A stretch of 64,000 bases of DNA from Fluctibacter corallii (GCF_025751585.1 NZ_JAOWKX010000004.1:310001-374000), one strand, 5' to 3'. Shown: positions 1 through 9,436, counted from the stretch's first letter. Translations and numbers: made by a program. Notes: a model not told the origin generated them from the letters alone.

Positions 1-872
1 GGGCGCGCGAAGAATGTGCCGTGACAACGTCCCAGGGCATACGTAGTGTTGATCATCGTCGCTTAGTGAGCCATTTAGCGCAGTTGCTTAATGTTATTGT
101 GCCGCAAAAACTGAATGGGTTGCGTGAGCAAGGGCGCATTTTTGGCGCAGATTTAACTCAGTATTACAACGTTCTCGAAGACATTGATAAACGTATTGCC
201 AGCCAAAGTCAGCGAATTTCAAAAGAAGTGGATCAAGAGTTGTTCTTAGATGGCGTATCTGAATCATCGGTACGTATTCGCTCTAAAATCAGCGAACTGG
301 AGTTCTGGCCTGAACTGGCGGCATTTAATCGCCTGTATCAAAAGTGGATGGCATCCGGGGCGGCTGAGCTACCGTCTGAAGACTACGCACAGAGCATGCG
401 TCGTGTGTTAGATATATTAGGGCGTGCAGCGCTGACAGGCGGTATCAGTAAGTTGCTGGATATCGAACTGCACATGTTTGAAGGCAAGTCTGAGCTCTTT
501 ATTCGTACAGATAGGCAGCTAAACGAATCATCGAGTCATGGTATGGCTTACCTAATTTTGTGTAAGTTTTTACTGGCCTTTACTCGCTTACTCAGGGGAG
601 ATGCCAATGCCACGATTCACTGGCCGATTGATGAACTGGGCACGTTACACCAGTCAAATGTAAAGAAAATTTTTGACGCCTGTCAAAATAACAATATTGC
701 CGTTGTCGGTGCGTTTCCGAATCCGGAGTCTGATGTGCTCACACTCTTTGATAATCGTTACCTGATTGATAAAGCCACACGCAAATTACAGGTCGTGCAG
801 CCAAAAACCAGTGTTATCAGTGAAAGAATTAAACAGCGTAAGCAGCAAGCGTCCGAGGAGGTTAGCGTATGA
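1..872 (+). CDS. SMC-like condensin ATPase, C-terminal part (MksB/JetC-like), 5'-truncated by window edge
   Basis: The reading frame is open from the first bases (there is no stop before the GTG at 21), so this is the C-terminal part of a larger protein and not a complete gene. The visible part has helical, coiled-coil-like sequence followed by an ABC/SMC head half. A signature-like stretch NESSSHGM is followed by a Walker B-like HWPIDELG, then a switch-like VVGAFP segment and a basic tail. This matches the C-terminal lobe of MukB/MksB/JetC-type ATPases, which load on DNA and extrude loops. It overlaps the next gene by 4 bp (ATGA), and two more co-directional genes follow that resemble the KITE and kleisin partners. 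The family call rests on motifs and context. An unrelated SMC-like ATPase (for example the DUF3584 group) cannot be excluded without the N-terminal half. Confidence 0.6.
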   Translation, partial: AREECAVTTSQGIRSVDHRRLVSHLAQLLNVIVPQKLNGLREQGRIFGADLTQYYNVLEDIDKRIASQSQRISKEVDQELFLDGVSESSVRIRSKISELEFWPELAAFNRLYQKWMASGAAELPSEDYAQSMRRVLDILGRAALTGGISKLLDIELHMFEGKSELFIRTDRQLNESSSHGMAYLILCKFLLAFTRLLRGDANATIHWPIDELGTLHQSNVKKIFDACQNNNIAVVGAFPNPESDVLTLFDNRYLIDKATRKLQVVQPKTSVISERIKQRKQQASEEVSV

Positions 873-1504
873 TGACGGAACAAGGTCGAGTACTAGAATT
901 GTTGCTTTCTGGTGCGTTTATATGTCAGGTCAGTGATGAAGACGCATGGCGCTTTATCAAAACATCTGGCAACAGTGAAAAATTAGAATCTCAGCTTAAT
1001 ATGCTTAACCGCACACTTGCGTCTGCGGCTGATGGTGATGTGTTTTTTGCCGCGTATCTGACGCTGTCTGAGAAAGAACGCAAAGTCATTGGTGCGCAGT
1101 TTCAGGAGGTGTCGGCGAACCTGTTACCCTTGGTAGAATGGTTATTGTTGATCCAACAGGCCAATGGCAGCGATGTTCCCGTGACATCGGGTTCTGCGCT
1201 GCGTCTGTCTGAAATCCAATCTGTGATAGAAGATACACCTGCTTACGCGGAGCAGCTTGAAAAAATTTCTCGCTACAGAATGTTTGGCTCTACCAGTACG
1301 CAATTAGATGGCCAGTTAAAGCAGGTGTTTAAACGTCTGACTGATTTAGGCTATTTGCTTAAACCCAACCAAGAAAAGCAAATCTATATCGCAACGGGAA
1401 AGATTGAATACTTATATGAAGTGATTCGCTTTATCGACGAAACCGAAGCACTGTCACTGACTGAGCAAGCTGAGTCTGCTGTTCAGCAAGGTAGCTTGCT
1501 GTAA
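869..1504 (+). CDS. Condensin KITE subunit-like protein (MksE/JetB-like)
   Basis: This is a 211-residue soluble protein. It starts at tandem ATG codons that overlap the stop of the ATPase gene, so the two are probably translationally coupled. The N-terminus (RVLELLLSGAFICQVSDEDAWRF) is predicted to be helical and winged-helix-like. A second probable winged-helix segment near residues 130-180 ends in a short beta hairpin (LGYLLKPN then KQIYIATGKIEYLYEVIRFI). Size, position and fold impression fit MksE, MukE and JetB proteins, which dimerise and bind the kleisin. No catalytic motif is visible. The identification is inferred mainly from the neighbours; the protein alone would be called hypothetical. 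Confidence 0.5.
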   Translation: MMTEQGRVLELLLSGAFICQVSDEDAWRFIKTSGNSEKLESQLNMLNRTLASAADGDVFFAAYLTLSEKERKVIGAQFQEVSANLLPLVEWLLLIQQANGSDVPVTSGSALRLSEIQSVIEDTPAYAEQLEKISRYRMFGSTSTQLDGQLKQVFKRLTDLGYLLKPNQEKQIYIATGKIEYLYEVIRFIDETEALSLTEQAESAVQQGSLL

Positions 1505-1516
1505 GGAGCGCCTGTT

Positions 1517-2737
1517 ATGAATCAAAATATGTATCAGGCTGGCGTATCACTGCTTAATGCGTTAAGTCGGCATGCTGATTTGATAATGCATACTTATATG
1601 TCTGGCACTGTCGATGAATCTAAGTACAGTGCTAAAGTGATAGAATCTTTGATGCAGCAAGATGTGCTTTGGCGCCCTGACGGTGAGAGTAAAATTCGAC
1701 TTAAGCACGCCGTACGTAATTTGTTGGAAGGCAGCTTAAAAGATGAGCGCAACCGTCAAATTGATGCCAATATTGGCTCGGCGTTAAACAGCTTAAAAAC
1801 TTTGGCTGCTCACTACAAAGAAGCGATTTATCATCAACGTTACGCCGAGGCCGAAGCTCACTTGTCTGATCTCGGCGAGCATGTTTATGCATTAACTGAA
1901 TCGATGTCGAACAATGTGCGTGTGTTGTTTAGTCGCATTAACAATGAATTTGGCTACGTTTCTTCAATAGATGCCAAAATTCGAGAGAACGAATTGGCGC
2001 AGTCACAGGTGTCTGAGCTGTTAAGTCAGTTAGAGCTATTTCGTTTTGATGAGCTGAGTGAGTTGGCAGGCAGTAATCGTGAATTGCGCCAGTTGTTGGT
2101 GGTCACACTACAACATAGTTTTTCTCGCGCGACGCAGGAATTGTCAATTGTTCAAGGTCGGCTATTAGAACTGCTCGGGCGTTTTCGTGAGTTCAGAGGT
2201 CGAACACGGCTGCTTAAAGGCTTTTTGCTGCATATGGAGCAAAAGCCAGACTTTGCGCCCGGTAACTATACTAACCTCACTCAGGTTCCTATGTTGTTTA
2301 ATCAGGCGGAATCTATCATCAAGCCGGCGTCGGTTGACGTTAATCGGGTTGAGCATGAGAATGATCTGCAAGTGCTGGTGGGGAATATCAAAGCCCTTAA
2401 TCGTATCGCGCGTGGCGCAGATGAAGACCGAAAAGCCAGTGTGATCCAAGTTGAAGAACAGGCTGAAGTGAGTTTTGTCGAAGACGAGTATAAGCAAGCT
2501 GTTGAAGCGTATTTCTGTCACGTAATCGACACGGGGGAGCGTTTAACTGCGTTGCAATACCATGAAAAACAGTCACTGAATTTTGATCCTGAGGTTTGGA
2601 TTTATCAAGTTATCGGCGGCTATCATGGTTTAAGTTTCGAAGAGCAACAGTATTTTGCCATTGATACCACAGGGCACCCTGATCCTGTCTATGACGGCAA
2701 CTTTATTATTGAAGACGTTGAATTGGGATTACGTTGA
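1517..2737 (+). CDS. Kleisin-like condensin subunit (MksF/JetA-like)
   Basis: This is a 406-residue, largely helical protein with a strong ribosome-binding site (AAGGAG, 8 nt before the ATG). Residues 20-75 look like an N-terminal winged helix, with WRPDGESKIRLK as its wing. Long amphipathic helices follow (about 75-235), then a linker rich in polar residues (about 275-320) and a compact C-terminal domain with many aromatics (about 325-400). This order of winged helix, helical bundle, linker and C-terminal domain is that of MukF, MksF and JetA kleisins, which bridge the SMC heads. Homologues may carry unrelated automatic names; no phosphoenolpyruvate carboxylase or other enzyme signature is visible. 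The gene is the last of the three-gene set, and no MksG/JetD nuclease follows it. Confidence 0.5.
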   Translation: MNQNMYQAGVSLLNALSRHADLIMHTYMSGTVDESKYSAKVIESLMQQDVLWRPDGESKIRLKHAVRNLLEGSLKDERNRQIDANIGSALNSLKTLAAHYKEAIYHQRYAEAEAHLSDLGEHVYALTESMSNNVRVLFSRINNEFGYVSSIDAKIRENELAQSQVSELLSQLELFRFDELSELAGSNRELRQLLVVTLQHSFSRATQELSIVQGRLLELLGRFREFRGRTRLLKGFLLHMEQKPDFAPGNYTNLTQVPMLFNQAESIIKPASVDVNRVEHENDLQVLVGNIKALNRIARGADEDRKASVIQVEEQAEVSFVEDEYKQAVEAYFCHVIDTGERLTALQYHEKQSLNFDPEVWIYQVIGGYHGLSFEEQQYFAIDTTGHPDPVYDGNFIIEDVELGLR

Positions 2738-2878
2738 TTGGCGTTTAGTAGCCATTTTTGTGTCTACAAATTAGGTCACACGTTGTCTGATGCTTGCGCG
2801 GTTGTGGCCGAATGGCGGTTTATATGGCGGTACATTAGATATCGTTCGCGTTTATTAATCACTATATGAGTTTGTAAA

Positions 2879-3493
2879 ATGAAATTATTTGCGTTAGTCA
2901 TTAGCGTTCTCTTTGTTATCAGTGGGTGTGCGTCCTCTGTTTCGAGCAATAGCGAAAATACGTTTAGACACTCTCCAACTGGACTAGAGGTAACAAAGTT
3001 GAACGGTTGGTACTTTCATCTTCCCTTTGGAGAAGTTGGTTTGACAGAATCTTTGATTTTGAAAGATGAAAGATTTCGTCAAGCAATCAATGCACATGCT
3101 GAAGTTCCACTCGTAATGATTAGTAATAGTGAGGATCCCGAAAGTATTGATAACCCATATATTCGAATTATGGCCAGAAAGTCTCCAAACCTTGTGGGAA
3201 CAGATATGACAGTGCTTCTTGAGTCAGTTATTCACACAATATCACGGGTGTACGGGGAGACGAGTTGGGTTGAGAAACCTAGACCTGTCAGCATTGATGG
3301 TTATAACGGCGCAACATGCGAAATAGAGGCGACTGTTTCAATTCGGCATCTTGGAGAGAAAACATCAAATGTACGACTGTATATTGTGATGAAGGAAGAT
3401 ACAGTTTTTACCATTGGCTGGAATAGTCCCTCTGAAATTAGAGAAGAAACAGTGGATGATCTGGAGAAAATTGTCTCAACGATAACCCTTTGA
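2879..3493 (+). CDS. Hypothetical lipoprotein
   Basis: This is a 204-residue protein with a clear lipoprotein signal: a charged start (MK), a hydrophobic core and the lipobox ISGC, with the acylated cysteine at residue 17. The mature part starts with a Ser/Asn-rich linker and is then a mixed alpha/beta domain (residues about 30-204) with no motif I recognise. The absence of Asp after the cysteine suggests outer-membrane sorting. It sits alone 140 bp after the kleisin-like gene. Its base composition looks more AT-rich than the flanking genes, which could mean separate acquisition. The function is unknown. Confidence 0.75.
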   Translation: MKLFALVISVLFVISGCASSVSSNSENTFRHSPTGLEVTKLNGWYFHLPFGEVGLTESLILKDERFRQAINAHAEVPLVMISNSEDPESIDNPYIRIMARKSPNLVGTDMTVLLESVIHTISRVYGETSWVEKPRPVSIDGYNGATCEIEATVSIRHLGEKTSNVRLYIVMKEDTVFTIGWNSPSEIREETVDDLEKIVSTITL

Positions 3494-3633
3494 AGGTAAA
3501 TTACAGAGGATTTAAGCCGCAAATTAACTACGAATCCTACATTGAGACAACTATTGGGGTGCTACGTGTTATGTTTTAGCTCACCCCACGGAAATTGCCT
3601 TCCAAGGACGGCACAATGTTGCAATTGGTCGTT

Positions 3634-3764
3634 CAATTCATCTAAAAGGCGCATAACCTCTCGGCTAGCAGTCTCCATGGCTTCTAACGCAGTTTGCGCT
3701 TTATCGAACTGATTAGCCACCGCAGCTTGCATGGCATCGAGCCGCTTTTAATGTACAGTTACAT
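3634..3764 (-). pseudogene. Remnant of a CZB-domain chemoreceptor 3' end
   Basis: These 131 bases align without gaps to bases 5302-5432, the 3' end of the intact CZB chemoreceptor gene, at about 85% identity by hand alignment (20 mismatches). On the minus strand the remnant encodes a close copy of the C-terminal CZB tail, with [18 protein letters not shown] shared exactly. A TAA replaces the AAA codon of the intact copy just upstream (V-H-stop), and nothing resembling the rest of the receptor follows. The reading frame continues past the original end to a stop near 3566. It is therefore a decayed fragment. It lies in the same orientation as the intact copy, and the two copies flank the hydrolase gene. 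Confidence 0.8.
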
Positions 3765-3874
3765 ACTTTTGTGAAGATGTAGCAAAACTTTCATTTACTC
3801 TGGCATTGCGTGGGGATAATCTATGAGCTCCCCACAACAATGCATTGAGAGACTCATACTCAAGGAAGATGTAT

Positions 3875-5263
3875 ATGAACGGTAGGCTTATTTTTGCCAG
3901 TATTCTGTTGCTTAGCATTGCGTGTAAAGCACTGGCTAGTGCGGATTTTAAGCCGTGCACAGATATCGCTGATTTGCCCGAGTTGCAAAATACGTTATGT
4001 TTGACCGTGAGTGTGCCCTTGCACTACACCAACCATTCGGCCAGCGAAGATATCGAATTATTTATTCGCCAGTTTCCAGCCACAGAGCGACGCGTAGGTG
4101 CGCTATGGCTGGTGGCAGGCGGCCCCGGTGAATCAGGAGCGTCCTTTTACACACTCATCGATACGTATAGACAAGCGTTTCCGGGGTATGACATTTTTAT
4201 CCCTGACCATAGAGGCACCGGATACTCATCTACCATATGTAAAGAGGAGTCAGTGACGTCTACTGGCGGCATCTCGCTGGTAGGGCAGGAGTGGGCGACG
4301 TGCTTTTCTTCCATGTATGAAAATCCAAACTATGTTAAAGCATTTAGCATCACCCATGCCGCGTATGATTTAGTGGAGTTGATTCAGCGGTTAAGTGGCA
4401 AAGGGAAACGGGCGCTTTATGGTGTGTCTTATGGTACGCAGCTCTCGTTGAGGGTGTTAGCCATAAACCCCAATATTGTTGATATTGTGGTACTTGACTC
4501 TCTGGTGCCGATGCAAGACGACTCAGCGTACGATCTAAGCCGCCGCTCTCACATTGTGAATGCTGTCGGTAAAGCATTCATTGAACGCTGTGACAATACG
4601 GCCCACTGTCAACAAACTAGGGAGCTGACAACTAGGTTGGCAAAACTTGTAGCTGAAAAACTGTTATTGTCAGATTTTTCGGCTGATTTACCTCGCTCTC
4701 ACTTGTCGGATACCTTAGGGATGTTGCTGGATATTCCGCATCTACGATCGCGTATCCCCTCTATTATTTCTGCGCTTAATGATCACGACGTGACTCTTCT
4801 GAAAAGCACGTTGCAAGATGTTGAACACTATTATGCAGGTTTTAATAATGGGTATGCCAACTACGGTAGTTCAATACCATTGGTTCAAGTGATTTCGTCA
4901 TCAGAAAACAATCTACAATCCTCGCTCAGCAAAGACGAAGTGAAAGGCGCAGAGGCTAACCTTCTTTTTACCAGCCCAATACCCAGATTATTGGCTGGAA
5001 ACACGCTGCCGACTTATGCAAAAGACCGTTATTTCGCAGCGCTGCCAAAGCAAATTCCTCCTACCTTGGTATTTCAAGGTCAACTTGACCCTAAAACGCC
5101 AATTGATGGCGCTCAAAAGCATGTTAACAAATTGACTGGCGCGGGAGAGATTGAGTTGATTACGGTTGAGCAGGCGTCTCATTTTGTTGCATTACAAGCA
5201 AAAAATCATTTTATTGAGAAAACCAACGCGTTTTTAAACCGCTCTGAGGCCAATTTACATTAG
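3875..5263 (+). CDS. Secreted alpha/beta hydrolase, tripeptidyl aminopeptidase (TAP) type
   Basis: This protein has about 462 residues and an N-terminal signal peptide (MNGRLIFASILLLSIA, cleavage near ALASA). I start it at the ATG at 3875 because AAGGA lies 8 nt upstream; in-frame ATG 3869 and TTG 3845 are less well placed. The catalytic framework is complete: the oxyanion region GGPGESG (residues 82-88), PDHRGTGYSS (110-119), the nucleophile elbow GVSYG with Ser185, and a C-terminal TAP-like segment with FQGQLDPKTP (acid) and ASHFVAL (histidine). Such enzymes release peptides or act as prolyl-type aminopeptidases or esterases in the periplasm or outside the cell. The gene lies alone between two copies of a chemoreceptor 3' end, so it may have arrived with the rearrangement there. 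The substrate is not predictable. Confidence 0.85.
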   Translation: MNGRLIFASILLLSIACKALASADFKPCTDIADLPELQNTLCLTVSVPLHYTNHSASEDIELFIRQFPATERRVGALWLVAGGPGESGASFYTLIDTYRQAFPGYDIFIPDHRGTGYSSTICKEESVTSTGGISLVGQEWATCFSSMYENPNYVKAFSITHAAYDLVELIQRLSGKGKRALYGVSYGTQLSLRVLAINPNIVDIVVLDSLVPMQDDSAYDLSRRSHIVNAVGKAFIERCDNTAHCQQTRELTTRLAKLVAEKLLLSDFSADLPRSHLSDTLGMLLDIPHLRSRIPSIISALNDHDVTLLKSTLQDVEHYYAGFNNGYANYGSSIPLVQVISSSENNLQSSLSKDEVKGAEANLLFTSPIPRLLAGNTLPTYAKDRYFAALPKQIPPTLVFQGQLDPKTPIDGAQKHVNKLTGAGEIELITVEQASHFVALQAKNHFIEKTNAFLNRSEANLH

Positions 5264-5292
5264 TACTTTTGAGGAGCCATAAACGCCATTGT

Positions 5293-6378
5293 TTAATCTT
5301 GCAATTCGTCTAAGAGGCGCATGACTTCTTGGCTAGCCGTTTCCATGGCCTCTAACGCAGTTTGCGCTTTATCGAACTGATTAGCCTGCGCCGCTTGCAT
5401 GGCCTCTAGTCCCATTTTATGCACGGTTGCATGGGGTTTGTCGAGTTGCTTAAATGCGTGTTGATTACCGTATTGTTCTTTTCCTTTCGATTGATACCAT
5501 TTTCCTAGCCGGCACATGGTGTGATCGGCAAAGGTGCTGGGAGATTTATCTGATAAACCCGCAATCACAGCATATACGTCCCCCTTCCAGACTACATGAT
5601 CGAGCTTCACCGTTTGAATAAATGTTGTGACGGAAGAGTCAGAGATGGTTTTCTGCATCGAATTGCAACTAGCAATAATGGTTCCGTAATCTTTGTCCAA
5701 TGCGCGAATGCCCTCAGCCAGAGAGTCATTTTGTGACTGAACGTGTGTTACCGTCGACACCGCGTCTTCTGTGGATTGAATGATTTTGTTTACCAGTTCT
5801 GACACTTCATTCGCAGACTCGTTCGTATTATTGGCAAGGGTTCTTACTTCATCTGCGACAACACTAAAGCCGCGGCCAGCATCACCTGCACGAGCGGCTT
5901 CGATCGCAGCATTCAGAGCGAGTAAGTTAGTCTGATCTGATATTTTGGAAATGGTCGATACAAACTTGTTGATAGAATCAGCGGTTTCTGACAGGCCCGA
6001 AATATTGTCGGTCATGCCTTGCATATTCTGACTCAAGCGGTCTACACCGCTCACAATTGCTGAAACATTGCTGGAAGAGGCCTTGAAAAGGCCTTTAAAG
6101 TCATCAACAGACTCGCTTTCTTGTTGAATCTTCTCATAAGAGCGTAAAACCTGTTCTCGAATCGACATGATCTGAAGAATACATCCTATTGCCGAGTGTA
6201 ATGTTGCAGTTTGAAATTCATCGTCGTTTTGGGTCGTTGTGTATTGGGTTTGCGCTTTTAATGAATCCGATAAACTGCGCTCTCTCTCGGCTAACGTTGC
6301 CTTGAGTTGATGCAGTTCTTCTTCCAGCGCAATACGCTTGTTTTTTTCTTCTTCATATTTAGATGCGAGCACGAACAT
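5293..6378 (-). CDS. Cytoplasmic methyl-accepting chemotaxis protein with C-terminal CZB zinc-binding domain
   Basis: The 361-residue protein has no transmembrane segment and starts with a coiled coil (about residues 5-45). The chemoreceptor signalling domain follows, with the hairpin tip motif [18 protein letters not shown] and then [15 protein letters not shown]. The C-terminal third is a CZB domain: HVVWKGDVY, then [11 protein letters not shown], then the [14 protein letters not shown] segment, giving the usual three-His, one-Cys zinc site. CZB receptors sense cytoplasmic zinc or hypochlorous acid chemistry and often influence chemotaxis or c-di-GMP enzymes. No che operon is nearby. Its 3' end has a decayed copy 1.7 kb away at 3634-3764. 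Confidence 0.92.
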   Translation of the reverse strand: MFVLASKYEEEKNKRIALEEELHQLKATLAERERSLSDSLKAQTQYTTTQNDDEFQTATLHSAIGCILQIMSIREQVLRSYEKIQQESESVDDFKGLFKASSSNVSAIVSGVDRLSQNMQGMTDNISGLSETADSINKFVSTISKISDQTNLLALNAAIEAARAGDAGRGFSVVADEVRTLANNTNESANEVSELVNKIIQSTEDAVSTVTHVQSQNDSLAEGIRALDKDYGTIIASCNSMQKTISDSSVTTFIQTVKLDHVVWKGDVYAVIAGLSDKSPSTFADHTMCRLGKWYQSKGKEQYGNQHAFKQLDKPHATVHKMGLEAMQAAQANQFDKAQTALEAMETASQEVMRLLDELQD

Positions 6379-6525
6379 GTTCTGGTGTGAGCCTTAATTA
6401 CCATTAGATAACCTACAACATAGTTGTTTAACATGATTTTTGCTCAGGTTATTGAAAATAAATCTTGGGTTAACTTGAGCGACAAGTAACAGCGATTACA
6501 CTTAAAGAACCTGCAACCGAGTGAT

Positions 6526-6789
6526 ATGTTTGTTACGCCTATGTACATTGATGACCGAGTAGAGCATGCCGTGAAACATGCAGGGCAACCTGTTCCCGTG
6601 ATTTTGACATGTTCGGGAAGTTTAACGAAAGTGGAATCAGCACTGACGACCCATAATATACCTGTGACTGGCAGTACGCCTGAATTTTTGGTTTTGCATG
6701 CTGAGATAAATCAGCAGCAGTTGTCTGTGTTAGAAGGGGTAAAAGGGATTGGCAGCATAGAGCTAGATGAGAATACAGGCACGTTCTAA
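6526..6789 (+). CDS. Small protein resembling a stand-alone inhibitor I9 / subtilisin-propeptide domain
   Basis: This is an 87-residue protein with no signal peptide. The pattern VPVILTCSG, then a helix (LTKVESALTTHNI), then a strand (FLVLHAEI), a helix (QQQLSVLEGVKGI) and a final strand (GSIELDENT) matches the beta-alpha-beta-beta-alpha-beta layout of the I9 family, the propeptide and proteinase B inhibitor fold. The closing gVkgIgsIElDe is typical of that family. No protease gene is adjacent, so it could be an intracellular inhibitor or a reused fold. It is monocistronic and is followed at once by a strong hairpin terminator. Moderate certainty that it is a gene; lower for the fold. Confidence 0.6.
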   Translation: MFVTPMYIDDRVEHAVKHAGQPVPVILTCSGSLTKVESALTTHNIPVTGSTPEFLVLHAEINQQQLSVLEGVKGIGSIELDENTGTF

Positions 6790-6817
6790 AAAGCGCCGCG
6801 TTTAGCAGCGCTTTTTC
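6788..6817. terminator. Bidirectional rho-independent terminator
   Basis: AAAAAGCGC at 6788-6796 pairs perfectly with GCGCTTTTT at 6808-6816. On both strands the GC core is followed by five T residues. It lies just after the small plus-strand gene and just after the end of the minus-strand gene that stops at 6840, so it probably serves both convergent genes. Confidence 0.85.
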
Positions 6818-6839
6818 GTCAAATGTCAGCGGCCTTTGT

Positions 6840-7397
6840 TTAAGGCGTTGTTTTCATCACGTTTTGAAATTTCTCTTGGCCACGAATCACCCATGAGGGG
6901 GTTGCCTCGCCTGTTCCCGCGACTTTTAATCTCGGGTGGCGCTCGACCACATCAGAGAGAATCTTTTCTTGCTCGGGTGCGACATCAACAAAAAAGACGT
7001 GGTAGCCATTGGCGAGCAGCTTCTGAAAGCGTTTGAATTGGTAGTTAGGTATTTGAATTCCTATCAAGCCACCCTCCCATGTACAAAAGCCTAAGAGTAC
7101 AACGGAAAGAAAAATGAAAGGAAGCCAGCCAGCTTCTGTTGTATGCCAACCCATAAAATAGGTAATAGACAACAATATCAAAGAAGCAACAATTCCGACA
7201 ACAGCACCGAGTTCTGTTGAATGAACAACATCCTTTTTTAAGACGGGTTCAATGGCGTTTAGATGGTGTTTTTCAACTTCTGCATCGTTTTCACTTAATA
7301 CATGCAGTTGTGGTGTAGTGAGCCCTTTAATTTCGAGTTCTCGCTCAATGACTTCTAGGTCGTCAAGGTCATCACTTATATAGTAATGTCTTAACAT
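6840..7397 (-). CDS. Two-helix inner-membrane protein of unknown function
   Basis: The protein has about 185 residues when started at the ATG at 7397, which has a strong GGAGG upstream (7403-7407); a longer frame exists but has no such site. The N-terminal domain MLRHYYISDDLDDLEVIERELE has the form of small ferredoxin-like domains in which a strand is followed by a helix that starts after an acidic patch. Two hydrophobic segments follow (about residues 62-82 and 91-110), then a cytoplasmic C-terminal domain with another alpha/beta piece (GYHVFFVDVAPEQE). It resembles the conserved proteins often labelled NAD/FAD-utilizing, but no nucleotide-binding motif is visible. It is monocistronic and the function is unknown. 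Confidence 0.7.
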   Translation of the reverse strand: MLRHYYISDDLDDLEVIERELEIKGLTTPQLHVLSENDAEVEKHHLNAIEPVLKKDVVHSTELGAVVGIVASLILLSITYFMGWHTTEAGWLPFIFLSVVLLGFCTWEGGLIGIQIPNYQFKRFQKLLANGYHVFFVDVAPEQEKILSDVVERHPRLKVAGTGEATPSWVIRGQEKFQNVMKTTP

Positions 7398-7798
7398 AAT
7401 TACCTCCAGCAATGTGGCGATTAGACACACTTATAAAACATCATAATAAGCGACCTGTAATTAACTGAGTATAGCAGCTAATTGGTTATGTCGATTTTTA
7501 CGCATAGTAATGAAATAAGGTTTAAAAAAAGGTCAAAATTCATACTTGCTGGCGCACGTTGTGTAGATTGAATGGTTGGGATGCGAATAAGTATTCTTAA
7601 TAAAAGTATTAAAGCATTTCTTAATTTTGTCGATTCTATAGGATGAGAACACAGATAACCGTATGTTCTGACAGGAAAATACGTTCTATATGCGCGTGCG
7701 ACAAGGTTGTCATAAAAAAATAATAATCGCTCGTCATAATGCCTGCGCTAAAGGTGTTAATGCAGTTTATGAAACACCCAGATCAAGGTAGTACACAC
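7398..7798. other. Intergenic region between divergent genes
   Basis: These 401 bases are AT-rich and lie between the minus-strand membrane protein and the plus-strand chemoreceptor. They should carry promoters for both. I see no convincing sigma-28 box, tRNA or repeat. In-frame ATG codons at 7739 and 7760 could extend the chemoreceptor into its right end. Confidence 0.5.
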
Positions 7799-9436
7799 AT
7801 GTTCCATTTCATTCGAAATAATATCCGCAATAAACTCTTACTGCTAATTTCCACTGCATTGTTTGCTGTGGCTATTGCTGGGTTTGGTGGATTCTCTACG
7901 TTAAATAGCGTAACGAAGCAATATAGCTACACAGTTAACCATGATATGCACTATATCACTGGAATTGCGATGTTAAACTCAGACTTCAAAACGCAAGTTC
8001 AGGAGTGGAAAAACACCTTGCTACGAGGAGCTGATCAGGAACAAAGAGATAAGTACTGGGGGCGATTCTTAAAAAGTAGCGAAGCCATTCAAAAAGATTA
8101 CTCTGCGTTGTTGGCTGACATGCCGGCAAACTTTCCATCGCGGCCTCATCTGCAAACCTTTGCTGATAGCTATCCTGACATGGTGCAGGCTTATAAGCAG
8201 GGCTATGAGGCGTTTGTCGCGTCGGGCTTCGACCACAGACGCGGTGACAAAGCCGTAAAAGGCATTGACAGAATACCTGCAAAAAGCTTGAGCGAAGCAG
8301 TCAGTGCAGGAGAAAAGTCTTTGGAGCAAACAAGGATCACATTGAATGACAAAGCCAGTATGGTGACGATTGCCACAGATATCGTCATGTTGGTGGTCAT
8401 TGTGGTGAGTGTTGGTGTTACGTCATGGTTTATTGATACGCGTATTGTTAAACCATTGAACCGATTATCTGCGGCATCAAAGCGTATCGCCAAAGGCGAT
8501 TTTACTGATGACATCTCGGTAGTCACTGAAGATCAAATTGGCGACGTGTCTAAGAGTTTTGTGTTAATTCAGCACGATCTGAGTCAGGTTATCGTGGGAA
8601 TTCAAGATGACTTGGCACGGTTAGGGGGAACAATCGACACGCTTCAATCGGCATTTCATAATGTGAAGCTTGGTATTGATAAGCAAGTTTCTGAAACTGA
8701 GTATCTGGTGAATCATGTCACAGACATGACGCAAACCAATCATACCATCACTGATACGATGCAACATGCCAATGAAGCCATTTCAAACTCGGTAAAGCGC
8801 GTGGACGAAGGACGTACTCTGTTTAATGAGAACGTACTCATTAATCAAAGAATGTCAGAAGCAACACACAATGCGTCAGACATTATTGAAACCCTCAAAC
8901 GAGATTCTGATGATATTGGTAGTATTGTTAATGTGATCAATGGCATTGCGGAGCAGACCAATTTACTCGCATTAAACGCCGCGATTGAAGCCGCACGCGC
9001 TGGTAAATCAGGTCGAGGGTTTGCGGTAGTAGCCGATGAAGTACGTACATTAGCAAACAAAACGCAGGAATCCACAAAGCAAATTTCTGACAACATTGCC
9101 AAATTACAAGAAGCGGCTGACAAAGCGGTGGTGGCAATGGATACGGGTAAAGAGCAAGCACAAGTGAGTGTAGAGCAAGCCAAGAAAACGTCAGAGTTTG
9201 TGACGCAACTGCGCGAAGCATTTGAAGAGATCCGTACGTTAAATCAAGATATTGAATTGGCCGTTCAGGATCAGGACAACAATACGCAACGGGTTAATCA
9301 AGGGTTAAAAACGATTGAGGGAGTGAGCGAATCTTCAGCGAGTGAGGCTATATCCTTGGAAAATGCTGCCGGCACGCTAAAATCTGTCTTTGAAAATATT
9401 GCGCAAGCGACGGCTAGTTTCAAACCTAAGCCATAA
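7799..9436 (+). CDS. Transmembrane methyl-accepting chemotaxis protein
   Basis: The protein has about 545 residues from the ATG at 7799; in-frame ATGs at 7760 and 7739 are alternatives, but starting at [12 protein letters not shown] puts the usual short basic tail before TM1. The layout is TM1 (about 12-32), a helical periplasmic sensor of about 155 residues, TM2 (about 190-212), HAMP (about 213-265, with [13 protein letters not shown]), and a signalling domain whose tip reads [19 protein letters not shown] then [15 protein letters not shown]. The receptor hands signals to CheA/CheW, which lie outside this window. The periplasmic ligand is unknown. A hairpin follows the gene. Confidence 0.93.
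   Translation: MFHFIRNNIRNKLLLLISTALFAVAIAGFGGFSTLNSVTKQYSYTVNHDMHYITGIAMLNSDFKTQVQEWKNTLLRGADQEQRDKYWGRFLKSSEAIQKDYSALLADMPANFPSRPHLQTFADSYPDMVQAYKQGYEAFVASGFDHRRGDKAVKGIDRIPAKSLSEAVSAGEKSLEQTRITLNDKASMVTIATDIVMLVVIVVSVGVTSWFIDTRIVKPLNRLSAASKRIAKGDFTDDISVVTEDQIGDVSKSFVLIQHDLSQVIVGIQDDLARLGGTIDTLQSAFHNVKLGIDKQVSETEYLVNHVTDMTQTNHTITDTMQHANEAISNSVKRVDEGRTLFNENVLINQRMSEATHNASDIIETLKRDSDDIGSIVNVINGIAEQTNLLALNAAIEAARAGKSGRGFAVVADEVRTLANKTQESTKQISDNIAKLQEAADKAVVAMDTGKEQAQVSVEQAKKTSEFVTQLREAFEEIRTLNQDIELAVQDQDNNTQRVNQGLKTIEGVSESSASEAISLENAAGTLKSVFENIAQATASFKPKP

Noticed and set aside
1517..2737. Naming the kleisin-like protein an enzyme such as phosphoenolpyruvate carboxylase
   Set aside because: The length is less than half that of the enzyme and none of its catalytic motifs is present.
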